Origin: Symsagittifera roscoffensis | Taxonomy: Eukaryota; Xenacoelomorpha; Acoela; Convolutidae | DNA length: 64,000 nt | Assembly: GCF_963678635.1 (NCBI RefSeq) | Contig: NC_087071.1 | Coordinates: 25,119,821 to 25,183,820 of the forward strand | Reading direction: 5' to 3' | In this document: in pieces, positions 47,584-61,379 of the stretch | Layout of the letters: every line of letters starts with the position of its first letter | How positions within the stretch are numbered: position 1 is the stretch's first letter | The notes under the pieces: model-generated | Database searches by the model: none | Seen by the model: only the letters and a program-made list of their open reading frames with translations | Told to the model about the DNA's origin: nothing | Position numbers and translations under genes: made by a program

Positions 47584-49000
47584 GGAATCCGTTCGTGGAA
47601 TTTTTGAATTTTTCACGCAAGCTAGTCAAGCTCTGAATCTTAAATAAATCAAGTTATATCATACGCGGAACCGATTCGCAAAAAGAATGAAGTTCCTAAG
47701 CAAGATATTCGAGCTTTGAAAGTCTGAATTCTTTCAAGTTTTTTCAAATACGAATACGGTTTGCGAAAAAGCTGAGATGTTGCAGCTATCAAAATGAGCA
47801 CGAAATTTTTGACATTTTTCAACTTATTGAAATGACAGAATCGGTCAGCAAAAAAGGGTAATTTTTTAAGCTAATTTTTGGAGCTTCGAAATTTTGAAAT
47901 TTAACAAGTAATTTCATAGAAGGAATCTGTTCGTGGAATTTTTGAATTTTTCACGCAAGCTAGTCAAGCTCTGAATCTTAAATAAATCAAGTTATATCAT
48001 ACGCGGAACCGATTCGCAAAAAGAATGAAGTTCCTAAGCAATATATTCGAGCTTTGAAAGTCTGAATTCTTTCAAGTTTTTTCAAATACGAATACGGTTT
48101 GCGAAAAAGCTGAGATGTTGCAGCTATCAAAATGAGCACGAAATTTTTGACATTTTCCAAGTTATATGAAGACAGAATTGGTTAGCAAAAAAGTGTAATT
48201 TTTTAAGCTAGCTTTTGGAGCTTTGAAATTTTGATTCCGAGCAAAAAAGGGTAATTTTTTAAGCTAACTTTTGGAGCTTTGAAATTTTGAAATTTAACAA
48301 GTAATTTCATAGAAGGAATCCGTTCGTGGAATTTTTGAATTTTTCACGCAAGCTAGTCAAGCTCTGAATCTGAAATAATTCAAGTAGTATCATACGCGGA
48401 ATTGGTTCGCAGAAAGAATAGTGTTTTTAAGCAAGCTATTCGTGCTTTGAAAGTTTGAAATCTTTCAATTTTCTTGAAATACGAATACGGTTTGCGAAAA
48501 AGCTGAGATGTTTCAGCTATCAAAATGAGCACGAAATCTTTGATTTTTTTCAAGTTATATAAATACAGAATTGGTTAGCAAAAAAGTGTAATTTTTTAAG
48601 CTAGCTTTTGGAGCTTTGAAATTTTGAAATTTAACAAGTAATTTCATAGAAGGAATCCGTTCGTGGAATTTTTGAATTTTTCACGCAAGCTAGTCAAGCT
48701 CTGAATCTTAAATAAATCAAGTTATATCATACGCGGAACCGATTCGCAAAAAGAATGAAGTTCCTAAGCAAGATATTCGAGCTTTGAAAGTTTGAATTCT
48801 TTCAAGTTTTTTCAAATACAAATACGGTTTGCGAAAAAGCTGAGATTTTTCACCAATCAATTTCAGCTACGAAATTTTGAACTATTTCAAGTTATATAAA
48901 TGACAAATTCGGTTAGCAAAAAAGTGTAATCGGTCAGCAAAAAAAGTGTAATTTAAGCTAGCTTTTGGAGCTTTGAAACTTTGAAATATAACAAGTTATT
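47584..49000 (+). repeat. Tetramers with M3' ends and a partial M4 insertion
   Basis: Tetramers with GGAACCGATTCGC and ATGAGCACGAAATTTTTGAC are followed at 48227-48241 by an abrupt join, TTTTGATTCCGAGCAAAAAAG, where one M4 tail runs into the middle of another M4. M1-M2'-M3'-M4' and M1-M2-M3-M4 tetramers continue to 49.0 kb. No gene is visible. Confidence 0.82.
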
Positions 49001-51420
49001 TCATAGAAGGAATCCGTTCGTGGAATTTTTGAATTTTTCACGCAAGCTAGTCAAGCTCTGAATCTTAATTAGTTCAAGTTAAATCATACGCGGAACCGAT
49101 TCGCAAAAAGAATGAAGTTCCTAAGCAAGATATTCGAGCTTTGAAAGTTTGAATTCTTTAAAGTTTTTTCAAAGACGAAAACGGTTTGCGAAAAAGCTGA
49201 GATTTTTGCGCAATCAATTTGAGCTACGATTTTTTGAAAATTTCAAGTTATATAAATGTCAGAATCGGTCAGCAAAAGAGTGTAATCGGTCAGCAAAACA
49301 GTGTAACTTTTTAAGCTAGCTTTTGGAGCTTTGAAACTTTGAAATATGACAAGTTTTTTCATAGAAGGAATCCGTTCGTGGAATTTTTGAAATTTTTACG
49401 CAAGCTATCAAGCTCTGAATCTTAAATAGTTCAAGTTATATCATACGCGGAATCGGTTTGCAAAAAGAATGAAGTTCCTAAGCAAGATATTCGAGCTTTG
49501 AAAATTTTAATTCTTTCAAGTTTTTTCAAAGACGAAAACGGTTTGCGAAAAAGCTGAGATTTCTGCGCAATCAATTTGAGCTACGATTTTTTGAAAATTT
49601 CAAGTTATATAAATGTCAGAATCGGTCAGCAAAAAAGTGTAATCGGTCAGCAAAACAGTGTAACTTTTTAAGCTAGCTTTTGGAGCTTTGAAACTTTGAA
49701 ATATGACAAGTTATTTCATAGAAGGAATCCGTTCGTGGAATTTTTGAAATTTTCACGCAAGCTATCAAGCTCTGAATCTTAATTAGTTCAAGTTATATCA
49801 TACGCGGAATCGGTTTGCAAAAAGAATGAAGTTCCTAAGCAAGATATTCGAGCTTTGAAAGTTTGAATTCTTTCAAGTTTTTTCAAATACGAATACGGTT
49901 TGCAAAAAAGGTGAGATGTTTCAGCTTTCAATTTGAGCACGAAGTCTTTGAAATTTTTCAAGTTAAATAAATGACAGAATCGGTCAGCAAAAAAGTGTAT
50001 TTTTTTAAGCTAACTTTTGGAGCTTTGGAATTTTGAAATATAACAAGTAATTTCATATCAGAAATCCGTTCGTGGAAGTGTTGAATTTTTCAAGCAAGCT
50101 AGTCAAGCTCTGAATCTTAAATAGCTCAAGTTATATCATACGCGGAACCGATTCGCAAAAAGAATGAAGTTCCTAAGCAAGATATTCGAGCTTCGAAAGT
50201 CTGAATTCTTTCAAGTTTTTTCAAATACGAATACGGTTTGCGAAAAAGCTGAGATGTTGCAGCTATCAAAATGAGCACGAAATTTTTGAAATTTTTCAAC
50301 TTATTGAAATGACAGAATCGGTCAGCAAAAAAGGGTAATTTTTTAAGCTAATTTTTGGAGCTTCGAAATTTTGAAATTTAACAAGTAATTTCATAGAAGG
50401 AATCTGTTCGTGGAATTTTTGAATTTTTCACGCAAGCTAGTCAAGCTCTGAATCTTAAATAAATCAAGTTATATCATACGCGGAACCGATTCGCAAAAAG
50501 AATGAAGTTCCTAAGCAAGATATTCGAGCTTTGAAAGTCTGAATTCTTTCAAGTTTTTTCAAATACGAATACGGTTTGCGAAAAAGCTGAGATGTTGCAG
50601 CTATCAAAATGAGCACGAAATTTTTGACTTTTTTCAAGTTATATAAATACAGAATTGGTTAGCAAAAAAGTGTAATTTTTTAAGCTAGCTTTTGGAGCTT
50701 TGAAATTTTGAAAATTAACAAGTAATTTCATAGAAGGAATCCGTTCGTGGAATTTTTGAATTTTTCACGCAAGCTAGTCAAGCTCTGAATCTTAAATAAA
50801 TCAAGTTATATCATACGCGGAACCGATTCGCAAAAAGAATGAAGTTCCTAAGCAAGATATTCGAGCTTTGAAAGTTTGAATTCTTTCAAGTTTTTTCAAA
50901 TACAAATACGGTTTGCGAAAAAGCTGAGATGTTTCAGTTATCAATTTGAGCACAAAATCTTTGAAATTTTTCAAGTTAAATAAATGACAGAATCGGTCAG
51001 CAAAAAAGTGTAATTTTTTAAGCTAACTTTTGGAGCTTTGAAATTTTGAAATATAACAGGTAATTTCATAGAAGGAATCCGTTCGTGGAAGTGTTGAATT
51101 TTTCAAGCAAGCTAGTCAAGCTCTGAATCTTAAATAGTTCAAGTTATATCATATGCGGAATCGGTTCGCAAAAAGAATGAAGTTCCTAAGCAAGATATTT
51201 GAGCTTTGAAAGTTTGAATTATTTCAAGTTTTTTCAAAGACGAGAGGGTTTGCAAAAAAGCTGAGATTTTTCACCAATCAATTTCAGCTACGAAATTTGA
51301 ACTATTTCAAGTTATATAAATGACAAATTCGGTTAGCAAAAAAGTGTAATCGGTCATCAAAAAAAGTGTTATTTTTTAAGCTAGCTTTTGGAGCTTTGAA
51401 ACTTTGAAATATAACAAGTT
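49001..51420 (+). repeat. Segmental duplication copy 1 (2423-bp spacing), with 357-bp tetramers
   Basis: TGCGCAATCAATTTGAGC occurs at 49207 and 49564 (357 bp). The same pair recurs at 51630 and 51987, each 2423 bp downstream. The 357-bp tetramer has a shortened M1 (CAAGCTATCAAGCTCTG) and M4 with ATAAATGTCAGAATCGG and AAAACAGTGTAAC. An altered M1 head, TTTCATATCAGAAATCC, is at 50052. Confidence 0.87.
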
Positions 51421-54400
51421 ATTTCATAGAAGGAATCCGTTCGTGGAATTTTTGAATTTTTCACGCAAGCTAGTCAAGCTCTGAATCTTAATTAGTTCAA
51501 GTTAAATCATACGCGGAACCGATTCGCAAAAAGAATGAAGTTCCTAAGCAAGATATTCGAGCTTTGAAAGTTTGAATTCTTTCAAGTTTTTTCAAAGACG
51601 AAAACGGTTTGCGAAAAAGCTGAGATTTTTGCGCAATCAATTTGAGCTACGATTTTTTGAAAATTTCAAGTTATATAAATGTCAGAATCGGTCAGCAAAA
51701 AAGTGTAATCGGTCAGCAAAACAGTGTAACTTTTTAAGCTAGCTTTTGGAGCTTTGAAACTTTGAAATATGACAAGTTTTTTCATAGAAGGAATCCGTTC
51801 GTGGAATTTTTGAAATTTTTACGCAAGCTATCAAGCTCTGAATCTTAAATAGTTCAAGTTATATCATACGCGGAATCGGTTTGCAAAAAGAATGAAGTTC
51901 CTAAGCAAGATATTCGAGCTTTGAAAATTTTAATTCTTTCAAGTTTTTTCAAAGACGAAAACGGTTTGCGAAAAAGCTGAGATTTCTGCGCAATCAATTT
52001 GAGCTACGATTTTTTGAAAATTTCAAGTTATATAAATGTCAGAATCGGTCAGCAAAAAAGTGTAATCGGTCAGCAAAACAGTGTAACTTTTTAAGCTAGC
52101 TTTTGGAGCTTTGAAACTTTGAAATATGACAAGTTATTTCATAGAAGGAATCCGTTCGTGGAATTTTTGAAATTTTCACGCAAGCTATCAAGCTCTGAAT
52201 CTTAAACAGTTCAAGTTATATCATACGCGGAATCGGTTTGCAAAAAGAATGAAGTTCCTAAGCAAGATATTCGAGCTTTGAAAATTTTAATTCTTTCAAG
52301 TTTTTTCAAAGACGAAAACGGTTTGCGAAAAAGCTGAGATTTCTGCGCAATCAATTTGAGCTACGATTTTTTGAAAATTTCAAGTTATATAAATGTCAGA
52401 ATCGGTCAGCAAAAAAGTGTAATCGGTCAGCAAAACAGTGTAACTTTTTAAGCTAGCTTTTGGAGCTTTGAAACTTTGAAATATGACAATTTATTTCATA
52501 GAAGGAATCCGTTCGTGGAATTTTTGAAATTTTCACGCAAGCTATCAAGCTCTGAATCTTAAATAGTTCAAGTTATATCATACGCGGAATCGGTTTGCAA
52601 AAAGAATGAAGTTCCTAAGCAAGATATTCGAGCTTTGAAAGTTTGAATTCTTTCAAGTTTTTTCAAATACGAATACGGTTTGCAAAAAAGCTGAGATGTT
52701 TCAGCTATCAATTTGAGCACGAAGTCTTTGAAATTTTTCAAGTTAAATAAATGACAGAATCGGTCAGCAAAAAAGTGTATTTTTTTAAGCTAACTTTTGG
52801 AGCTTTGGAATTTTGAAATATAACAAGTAATTTCATATCAGAAATCCGTTCGTGGAAGTGTTGAATTTTTCAAGCAAGCTAGTCAAGCTCTGAATCTTAA
52901 ATAGCTCAAGTTATATCATACGCGGAATCGGTTTGCAAAAAGAATGAAGTTCCTAAGCAAGATATTTGAGCTTTGAAAGTTTGAATTATTTCAAGTTTTT
53001 TCAAAGACGAGAGGGTTTGCGAAAAAGCTGAAATTTTTCACCAATCAATTTCAGCTGCAAAATTTTGAACTATTTCAAGTTATATAAATGACAAATTCAG
53101 TTAGCAAAAAAGTGTAATCGGTCAGCAAAAAAAGTGCAATTTTTTAAGCTACCTTTTGGAGCCTTGAAACTTTGAAATATAACAAGTTATTTCATAGAAG
53201 GAATCCGTTCGTGGAATTTTTGAATTTTTCACGCAAATTAGTCAAGCTCTGAATCTTAAATAGTTCAAGTTATATCATACGCGGAATCGGTTTGCAAAAA
53301 GAATGAAGTTCCTAAGGAAGATATTCGAGCTTTGAAAGTTTGAATTCTTTCAAGTTTTTTCAAAGACGAAAATGGTTTGCGAAAAAGCTGAGATTTTTGC
53401 GCAATCAATTTGAGCTACGATTTTTTGAAAATTTCAAGTTATATAAATATCAGAATCGGTCAGCAAAAAAGTGTAATCGGTCAGCAAAACAGTGTAACTT
53501 TTTAAGCTAGCTATTGGAGCTTTGAAACTTTGAAATATGACAAATTATTTCATAGAAGGAATCCGTTCGTGGAATTTTTGAAATTTTTACGCAAGCTATC
53601 AAGCTCTGAATCTTAAATAGTTCAAGTTATATCATACGCAAAATCGGTTTGCAAAAAGAATGAAGTTCCTAAGCAAGATATTCGAGCTTTGAAAGTTTGA
53701 ATTCTTTCAAGTTTTTTCAAATACGAATACGGTTTGCGAAAAAGCTGAGATGTTTCAGCTATCAATTTGAGCACGAAGTCTTTGAAATTTTTCAAGTTAA
53801 ATAAATGACAGAATCGGTCAGCAAAAAAGTGTATTTTTTAAGCTAACTTTTGGAGCTTTGAAATTTTGAAATATAACAAGTAATTTCATATCAGGAATCC
53901 GTTCGTGGAAGTGTTGAATTTTTCAAACAAGCTAGTCAAGCTCTGAATCTTAAATAGTTCAAGTTACATCATACGCGGAATCGGTTTGCAAAAAGAATGA
54001 AGTTCCTCAGCAAGATATTTGAGCTTTGAAAGTTTGAATTATTTCAAGTTTTTTCAAAGACGAGAGGGTTTGCAAAAAAGCTGAAATTTTTCACCAATCA
54101 ATTTCAGCTGCGAAATTTTGAACTATTTCAAGTTATATAAATGACAAATTCAGTTAGCAAAAAAGTGTAATCGGTCAGCAAAAAAAGTGCAATTTTTTAA
54201 GCTACCTTTTGGAGCTTTGAAACTTTGAAATATAACAAGTTATTTCGTAGGAGGAATCCGTTCGTGGAATTTTTGAGTTTTTCACGCAAGTTAGTCAAGC
54301 TCTGAATCTTAAATAGTTCAAGTTATATCATACGCGGAACCGATTCGCAAAAAGAATGAAGTTCCTAAGCAAGATATTCGAGCTTTGAAAGTTTGAATTC

Positions 54401-54610
54401 TTTCAAGTTTTTTCAAAGACGAAAATGGTTTGCGAAAAAGCTGAGATTTTTGCGCAATCAATTTGAGCTACGATTTTTTGAAAATTTCAAGTTATATAAA
54501 TATCAGAATCGGTCAGCAAAAAAGTGTAATCGGTCAGCAAAACAGTGTAACTTTTTAAGCTAGCTTTTGGAGCTTTGAAACTTTGAAATATGACAAATTA
54601 TTTCATAGAA
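51421..54610 (+). repeat. Segmental duplication copy 2 plus 357- and 1053-bp repeats
   Basis: This copy has three 357-bp tetramers (TGCGCAATC at 51630, 51987 and 52344), one more than copy 1. The later marker CATATCAG is therefore 2780 bp (2423+357) from its partner (50054 and 52834). A further duplication of 1053 bp (about twelve monomers) follows: TGCGCAATC at 53398 and 54451, CATATCAG at 52834 and 53887. Confidence 0.88.
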
Positions 54611-57300
54611 GGAATCCGTTCGTGGAATTTTTGAAATTTTTACGCAAGCTATCAAGCTCTGAATCTTAAATAGTTCAAGTTATATCATACGCGAAATCGG
54701 TTTGCAAAAAGAATGAAGTTCCTAAGCAAGATATTCGAGCTTTGAAAGTTTGAATTCTTTCAAGTTTTTTCAAAGACGAAAACGGTTTGCGAAAAAGCTG
54801 AGATTTTTCAGCTATCAATTTGAGCTTCGATTTTTTGAAATATTTCAAGTTATATAAATGACAGAATCGGTCAGCAAAAAAGTGTAATCGGTCAGCAAAA
54901 CAGTGTAACTTTTTAAGCTAGCTTTTGGAGCTTTGAAACTTTGAAATATGACAAGTTATTTCATAGAAGGAATCCGTTCGTGGAATTTTTGAATTTTTTA
55001 CGCAAGCTATCAAGCTCTGAATTTTAAATAGTTCAAGTTATGTCATACGAGGAATCGGTTTGCAAAAAGAATGAAATTCGTAAGCAAGATATTCGAGCTT
55101 TGAAAGTTTGAATTCTTTCAAGTTTTTTCAAAGACGAAAACCGTTTGCGAAAAAGCTGAGACTTTTCAGCAATCAATTTGAGCTACGATTTTTTGAAAAA
55201 TTGCAAGTTATATAAATGACAGAATCGGTCAGCAAAAAAGTGTAATCGGTCAGCAAAACAGTGTAACTTTTTAAGCTAGCTTTTGGAGCTTTGAAACTTT
55301 GAAATATGACAAGTTATTTCATAGAAGGAATCCGTTCGTAGATTTTTTGAATTTTTTAAGCAAGCTATCAAGCTCTGAATCTTAAATAGTTCAAGTTATA
55401 TCATACGCGGAATCGGTTTGCAAAAAGAATGAAGTTCCTAAGCAAGATATTCGAGCTTTGAAAGTTTGAATTCTTTCAAGTTTTTTCAAATACGAATACG
55501 GTTTGCGAAAAAGCTGAGATGTTTCAGCTATCAATTTGAGCACGAAATCTTTGAAATTTTTCAAGTTAAGTAAATGACAGAATCGGTCAGAAAAAAAGTG
55601 TATTTTTTAAGCTAACTTTTGGAGCTTTGAAATTTTGAAATATAACAAGTAATTTCATAGAAGGAATCCGTTCGTAGAAGTGTTGAATTTTTCAAGCAAG
55701 CTAGTCAAGCTCTGAATCTTAAATAGTTCAAGTTATATCATACGCGGAATCGGTTCGCAAAAAGAATGAAGTTCCTAAGCAAGACTTTTGAGCTTTGAAA
55801 GTTTGAATTATTTCAAGTTTTTTTCAAAGACGAGAGGGTTTGCAAAAAAGCTGAGATTTTTCACCAATCAATTTCAGAAGCGAACTTTTGAACTATTTCA
55901 AGTTATATAAATGACAAATTCGGTTAGCAAAAAAGTGTAATCGGTCAGCAAAAAATGTGCAAATTTTTAAGCTAGCTTTTGGAGCTTTGAAACTTTGAAA
56001 TATAACAAGTTATTTCATAGAAGGAATCCGTTCGTGGAATTTTTGAATTTTTCACGCAAGCTAGTCAAGCTCTGAATCTTAAATAGTTCAAGTTATATCA
56101 TACGCGGAACCGATTCGCAAAAAGAATGAAGTTCTTAAGCAAGATATTCGAGCTTTGAAAGTTTGAACTCTTTCAAGTTTTTTCAAAGACGAAAACGGTT
56201 TGCGAAAAAGCTGAGACTTTTCAGCAATCAATTTGAGCTACGATTTTTTGAAAAATTTCAAGTTATATAAATGACAGAATCGGTCAGCAAAAAAGTGTAA
56301 TCGGTCAGCAAAACAGTGTAACTTTTTAAGCTAGCTTTTGGAGCTTTGAAACTTTGAAATATGACAAGTTATTTCATAGAAGGAATCCGTTCGTGGAATT
56401 TTTGAAAATTCTACGCAAGCTATCAAGCTCTGAATCTTAAATAGTTCAAGTTATATCATACGCGGAATCGGTTTGCAGTAAGAATGAAATTCCTAAGCAA
56501 GATATTCGAGCTTTGAAAGTTTGAATTCTTTCAAGTTTTTTCAAAGACAAAAACGGTTTGCGAAAAAGCTGAGATTTTTCAGCAATCAATTTGAGCTACG
56601 ATATTTTGAAATGTTTCAAGTTATATAAATGACAGAATTGGTTAGCAAAAAGTTTAATTTTTAAAGCTAGATTTTGGAGCTTTGAAATTTTGAAATATAA
56701 CAAGTTATTTCATAGAAGGAATCTGTTCGTGGAAGGGTTGACTTTTTCAAGCAAGCTAGTCAAGCCCTGGATCTTAAATAATTCAAGTTACCTCATACGC
56801 GGAATCGGTTCGCAAAAAGAATCGAGTTTGTAAGCAAGCTATTCGAGCTTTGAAAGTTTGAATTCTTTCAATTTTCTTCAAAGACGAAAACGGTTTGCGA
56901 AAAAGCTGAGATTTTTCAGCAATCAATTTGAGCTACGATTTTTTGAAATGTTTCAAGTTATATAAATGACAGATTCGGTTAGCAAAAAGTTCAATTTTTA
57001 AGCTAGTTTTTGGAGCTTTGAAACTTTGAATTAAAACAAGTTATTTCATAGAAGGAATCTGTTCGCGAAGGGTTGATTTTTTTTGGCAAGCTAGTCAAGC
57101 TCTGGATCCTTAATAATTCAAGTTACCTCATACGCGGAATCGGTTCGCAAAAATAAATGAAATTCCTAAGCAAGATATTCGAGCTTTGAAAATTTGAATT
57201 CTTTCAAGTTTTTTCAAAGACGAAAACGGTTTGCGAAAAGGCTGAGATTTTTCAGCAATCAATTTGAGCTACGACATTTTCAAACATTTCAAGTTATATA
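54611..57300 (+). repeat. Tetramers of mixed subfamilies
   Basis: Tetramers carry the CTATCAAGCTCTGAAT M1 and CGATTTTTTGAAA M3 variants. They are interrupted by an M2-M3' unit (55.4-55.57 kb) and the GACGAGAGGGTTTGC variant of M3 (about 55.83 kb). From 56.7 kb M1 changes to GGAAGGGTTGACTTTTTC and GCCCTGGATC, and M2 to AAAAAGAATCGAGTTTGTAAGC; this form reappears at 63.7 kb. No gene is visible. Confidence 0.82.
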
Positions 57301-59870
57301 AATGACAGAATCGGTTAGCAAAAAAAAGGAATCGGTCAGCAAAAAAGTGTAATTTTTTAAGCTAGCTTTTGGAGCTTTGAAACTTTGAAAAATAACAAGT
57401 TATTTCATAGAAGGAATCCGTTCATTGAATTTTTGAATTTTTACGCAAGCTAGTCAAGCTCTGAATCTTCAATAGTTCAAGTTACATAAATGACAGAATC
57501 TGTTAGCAAAAAAGTGTAATCGGTCAGCAAAAAAGTAATTTTTAGGCTAGCTTTTGAAGCTTTAAAATTTTGAAATATAACAGGTTTTTTCATAGAAGTA
57601 TTCCGTCCGTGGAAGTGTTGAATTTTTCAAGCAAGCTAGTCAGGCTCTGAATCTTAAAAAGTTCGAGTTATATCATACGCGGAGTCGGTTTGCAAAAAGA
57701 ATGAAGTTCCTAAGCAAAATATTCGAGCTTTGAAAGTTTGAACTCTTTCAAGTTTTTTCAAAGACGAAAACAGCAATCAATTTGAGCTACGACATTTTCA
57801 AACATTTCATTTTATATAAATGACAGAATCGGTTAGCAAAAAAGTGTAATCGGTCAGCAAAAAAGTGTAATTTTTTAAGCTAGCTTTTGGAGCTTTGAAA
57901 CTTTGAAAAATAACAAGTTATTTCATAGAAGGAATCCGTTCATTGAATTTTTGAATTTTTACGCAAGCTAGTCAAGCTCTGAATCTTCAATAGTTCAAGT
58001 TACATAAATGACAGAATCGGTTAGCAAAAAAGTGTAATCGGTCAGCAAAAAAGTAATTTTTTAGGCTAGCTTTTGAAGCTTTAAAATTTTGAAATATAAC
58101 AGGTTTTTTCATAGAAGTATTCCGTCCGTGGAAGTGTTGAATTTTTCAAGCAAGCTAGTCAGGCTCTGAATCTTAAAAAGTTCAAGTTATATCATACGCG
58201 GAGTCGGTTCGCAAAAAGAATGAAGTTCCTAAGCGAAATATTCGAGCTTTGAAAGTTTGAACTCTTTCAAGTTTTTTCAAAGACGAAAACGGTTTGCAAA
58301 AAAGCTGAGATTTTTCAGCAATCAATTTGAGCTACGACATTTTCAAACATTTCAAGTTATATAAATGACAGAATCGGTTAGCAAAAAAGTGTAATCGGTC
58401 AGCAAAAAAGTAATTTTTTAGGCTAGCTTTTGAAGCTTTAAAATTTTGAAATATAACAGATTTTTTCATAGAAGTATTCCGTCCGTGGAAGTGTTGAATT
58501 TTTCAAGCAAGCTAGTCAGGCTCTGAATCTTAAAAAGTTCGAGTTATATCATACGCGGAGTCGGTTCGCAAAAAGAATGAAGTTCCTAAGCAAGATATTC
58601 GAGCTTTGAAAATTTGAATTCTTTCAAGTTTTTTCAAAGACGAAAACGGTTTGCGAAAAGGCTGAGATTTTTCAGCAATCAATTTGAGCTACGACATTTT
58701 CAAACATTTCAAGTTATATAAATGAGAGAATCGGTTAGCAAAAAAGTGTAATCGGTCAGCAAAAAAGTGTAATTTTTTAAGCTAGCTTTTGGAGCTTTGA
58801 AACTTTGAAAAATAACAAGTTATTTCATAGAAGGAATCCGTTCATTGAATTTTTGAATTTTTACGCAAGCTAGTCAAGCTCTGAATCTTCAATAGTTCAA
58901 GTTACATGAATGACAGAATCGGTTAGCAAAAAAGTGTAATCGGTCAGCAAAAAAGTAATTTTTTAGGCTAGCTTTTGAAGCTTTAAAATTTTGAAATATA
59001 ACAGGTTTTTTCATAGAAGTATTCCGTCCGTAGAAGTGTTGAATTTTTCAAGCAAGCTAGTCAGGCTCTGAATCTTATAAAGTTCAAGTTATATCATACG
59101 CGGAGTCGGTTTGCAAAAAGAATGAAGTTCCTAAGCGAAATATTCGAGCTTTGAAAGTTTGAACTCTTTCAAGTATTTTCAAAGACGAAAACGGTTTGCA
59201 AAAAAGCTGAGATTTTTCAGCAATCAATTTGAGCTACGACATTTTCAAACATTTCAAGTTATATAAATGACAGAATCGGTTAGCAAAAAAGTGTAATCGG
59301 TCAGCAAAAAAGTAATTTTTTAGGCTAGCTTTTGAAGCTTTAAAATTTTGAAATATAACAGGTTTTTTCATAGAAGTATTCCGTCCGTGGAAGTGTTGAA
59401 TTTTTCAAGCAAGCTAGTCAGGCTCTAAATCTTAAAAAGTTCGAGTTATATCATACGCGGAGTCGGTTCGCAAAAAGAATGAAGTTCCTAAGCAAGATAT
59501 TCGAGCTTTGAAAATTTGAATTCTTTCAAGTTTTTTCAAAGACGAAAACGGTTTGCGAAAAGGCTGAGATTTTTCAGCAATCAATTTGAGCTACGACATT
59601 TTCAAACATTTCAAGTTATATAAATGAGAGAATCGGTTAGCAAAAAAGTGTAATCGGTCAGCAAAAAAGTGTAATTTTTTAAGCTAGCTTTTGGAGCTTT
59701 GAAACTTTGAAAAATAACAAGTTATTTCATAGAAGGAATCCGTTCATTGAATTTTTGAATTTTTACGCAAGCTAGTCAAGCTCTGAATCTTCAATAGTTC
59801 AAGTTACTTAAATGACAGAATCGGTTAGCAAAAAAGTGTAATCGGTCAGCAAAAAAGTAATTTTTTAGGC
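57301..59870 (+). repeat. 902-bp units (tetramer-tetramer-dimer)
   Basis: GGCTAGCTTTTGAAGC occurs at 57545, 58064, 58421, 58966, 59323 and 59868. The last five are spaced 357, 545, 357 and 545, so the unit is 902 bp, two tetramers plus one M1-M4 dimer. The first interval (519) reflects a deleted M3 near 57770, where GACGAAAACAGCAATC joins across about 30 bp. Markers include CGTTCATTGAATTTTTGAA and CGACATTTTCAAACATTTC. Confidence 0.89.
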
Positions 59871-60615
59871 TAGCTTTTGAAGCTTTAAAATTTTGAAATA
59901 TAACAGGTTTTTTCATAGAAGTATTCCGTCCGTGGAAGTGTTGAATTTTTCAAGCAAGCTAGTCAAGCTCTGAATCGTAAATAGTTACAGTTATATCATA
60001 CGCGGAATCGGTTCGCAAAAAGAATCGAGTTTGTAAGCAAGCTAGTCGAGCTTTGAAAGTTTGAATTCTTTCAATTTTCTTCAAAGACGAAAACGGTTTG
60101 CGAAAAAGCTGAGATTTTTCAGCAATCAATTTGAGCTACGATTTTTTGAAATGTTTCAAGTTATATAAATGACAGATTCGGTTAGCAAAAAGTTTAATTT
60201 TTTAAGCTAGTTTTTGGAGCTTTGAAACTTTGAAATAAAACAAGTTATTGGAGCTTTGAAACTTTGAATTTTAACCAGTTACTTTTTAGCATAATTCCGT
60301 TCGTGAAAGTTCTGAATATTTCAAGAAAACTAGTCTAGCTCTCAATCTTCAATAGTTCAAGCTATCTCATACGCGGGATCGGTTCGCAAAAGAATGAAGT
60401 TCTTAAGCTTTCTATTCGAGCTTTGAAAGTTTGAATTCTTTCAAGTTTTTTCAAAAACGAAAATGGTTTGCGAAAAAGCTGAGATTTTTCCGCAATAAAT
60501 TCGAGCTACGAAACTTTGAAAAATTCCAAGTTATAAGAATGACAGAATCGAGTAGCGAAAAAGTGTAATTTTTTGAGCTAGCTGTTGTAGCTTTGAAACT
60601 ATGAAAAATAACACA
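59871..60615 (+). repeat. Transition to the divergent subfamily
   Basis: A tetramer with M2 variant AATCGAGTTTGTAAGC leads into a disrupted M4 near 60240, where GTTATTGGAGCTTTGAAAC duplicates the M4 tail in place of an M1 head. An M1 of the new type follows (TTTTAACCAGTTACTTTTTAGC at about 60269), then divergent M2, M3 and M4. No gene is visible. Confidence 0.82.
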
Positions 60616-61379
60616 TTTTTTATAGAAGGAATCTGTCCGCAAAAAAAGCTGAATTTTGTAAGGTAGCAGTTCAAGCTTCTAAACTTTGAGTTTTTTCAAT
60701 TAACCTGATACACGGAATCGTTTTGCGAGAAGTCTGAATTTCTCAAGCAAGCTAGTTAAGCTCTGAATCTCAAATAGTTCAAGTTATCTCATACGCGGAA
60801 TGGATTCGCAAAGAGAATGCAGTATTTAAGCAAGCTATTCGAGCTCTGAAAGTTTGATTATTTTCAAGTTTCTCCAAACACGAAAATGGTCTGCAAAAAA
60901 GCTGAGATTTTTCAGCAATCATATTGGGCTACGAGTTTTTGAAATATTCCAAGTTATAAAAATGACAGAATCGGTTAGCTCAAAACTAACTGTAATTTTC
61001 TGAGCTAGCTATTGGAGCTTTGAAACTTTGAATTTTAACCAGTTACTTTTTAGCATAATTCCGTTCGTGAAAGTTTTGAATATTTCAAAAGAGCTAGTCT
61101 AGCTCTCAATCTTCAATAGTTCAAGTTATCTCATACGCGGGATCATTTCGAAAAAGAATGAAGTTCTTAAGCATTCTATTCGAGCTTTGAAAGTTTGAAT
61201 TCTTTCAAGTTTTTTCAAAAACGAAAATGGTTTGCAAAAAAGCTGAGATTTTTCCGCAATAAATTCGAGCTACGAAACTTTGAAAAATTCCATGTTTTAA
61301 AAATGACAGAATCGGTTAGCGAAAAAGTGTAATTTTTTGAGCTAGCTGTTGTAGCTTTGAAACTATGAAAAATAACACA
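60616..61379 (+). repeat. 764-bp nine-monomer unit of the divergent subfamily
   Basis: TTTTAACCAG occurs at 60269 and 61033, and GTTCAAGCTTCTAAAC at 60669 and 61433; both spacings are 764 bp. The unit contains a fifth monomer type (M5), M1, M2, M3, an M4 with GTTAGCTCAAAACTAAC, then M1, M2, M3 and M4. Divergence from the main family is clearly higher than anywhere upstream. Confidence 0.86.
60974..60990. repeat. Small inverted repeat GTTAG-N7-CTAAC in a divergent M4
   Basis: GTTAG (60974-60978) and CTAAC (60986-60990) flank CTCAAAA, replacing the usual GTTAGCAAAAAAG A-run. The corresponding copy at 63000 has lost this segment entirely, as could happen if the fold promoted deletion. Confidence 0.75.

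Noticed and set aside
48227-48241. Possible insertion-site scar at TTTTGATTCCGAGC
   Set aside because: Both sides are M4 and no foreign sequence or target-site duplication is visible; exchange between M4 copies is the simpler explanation.
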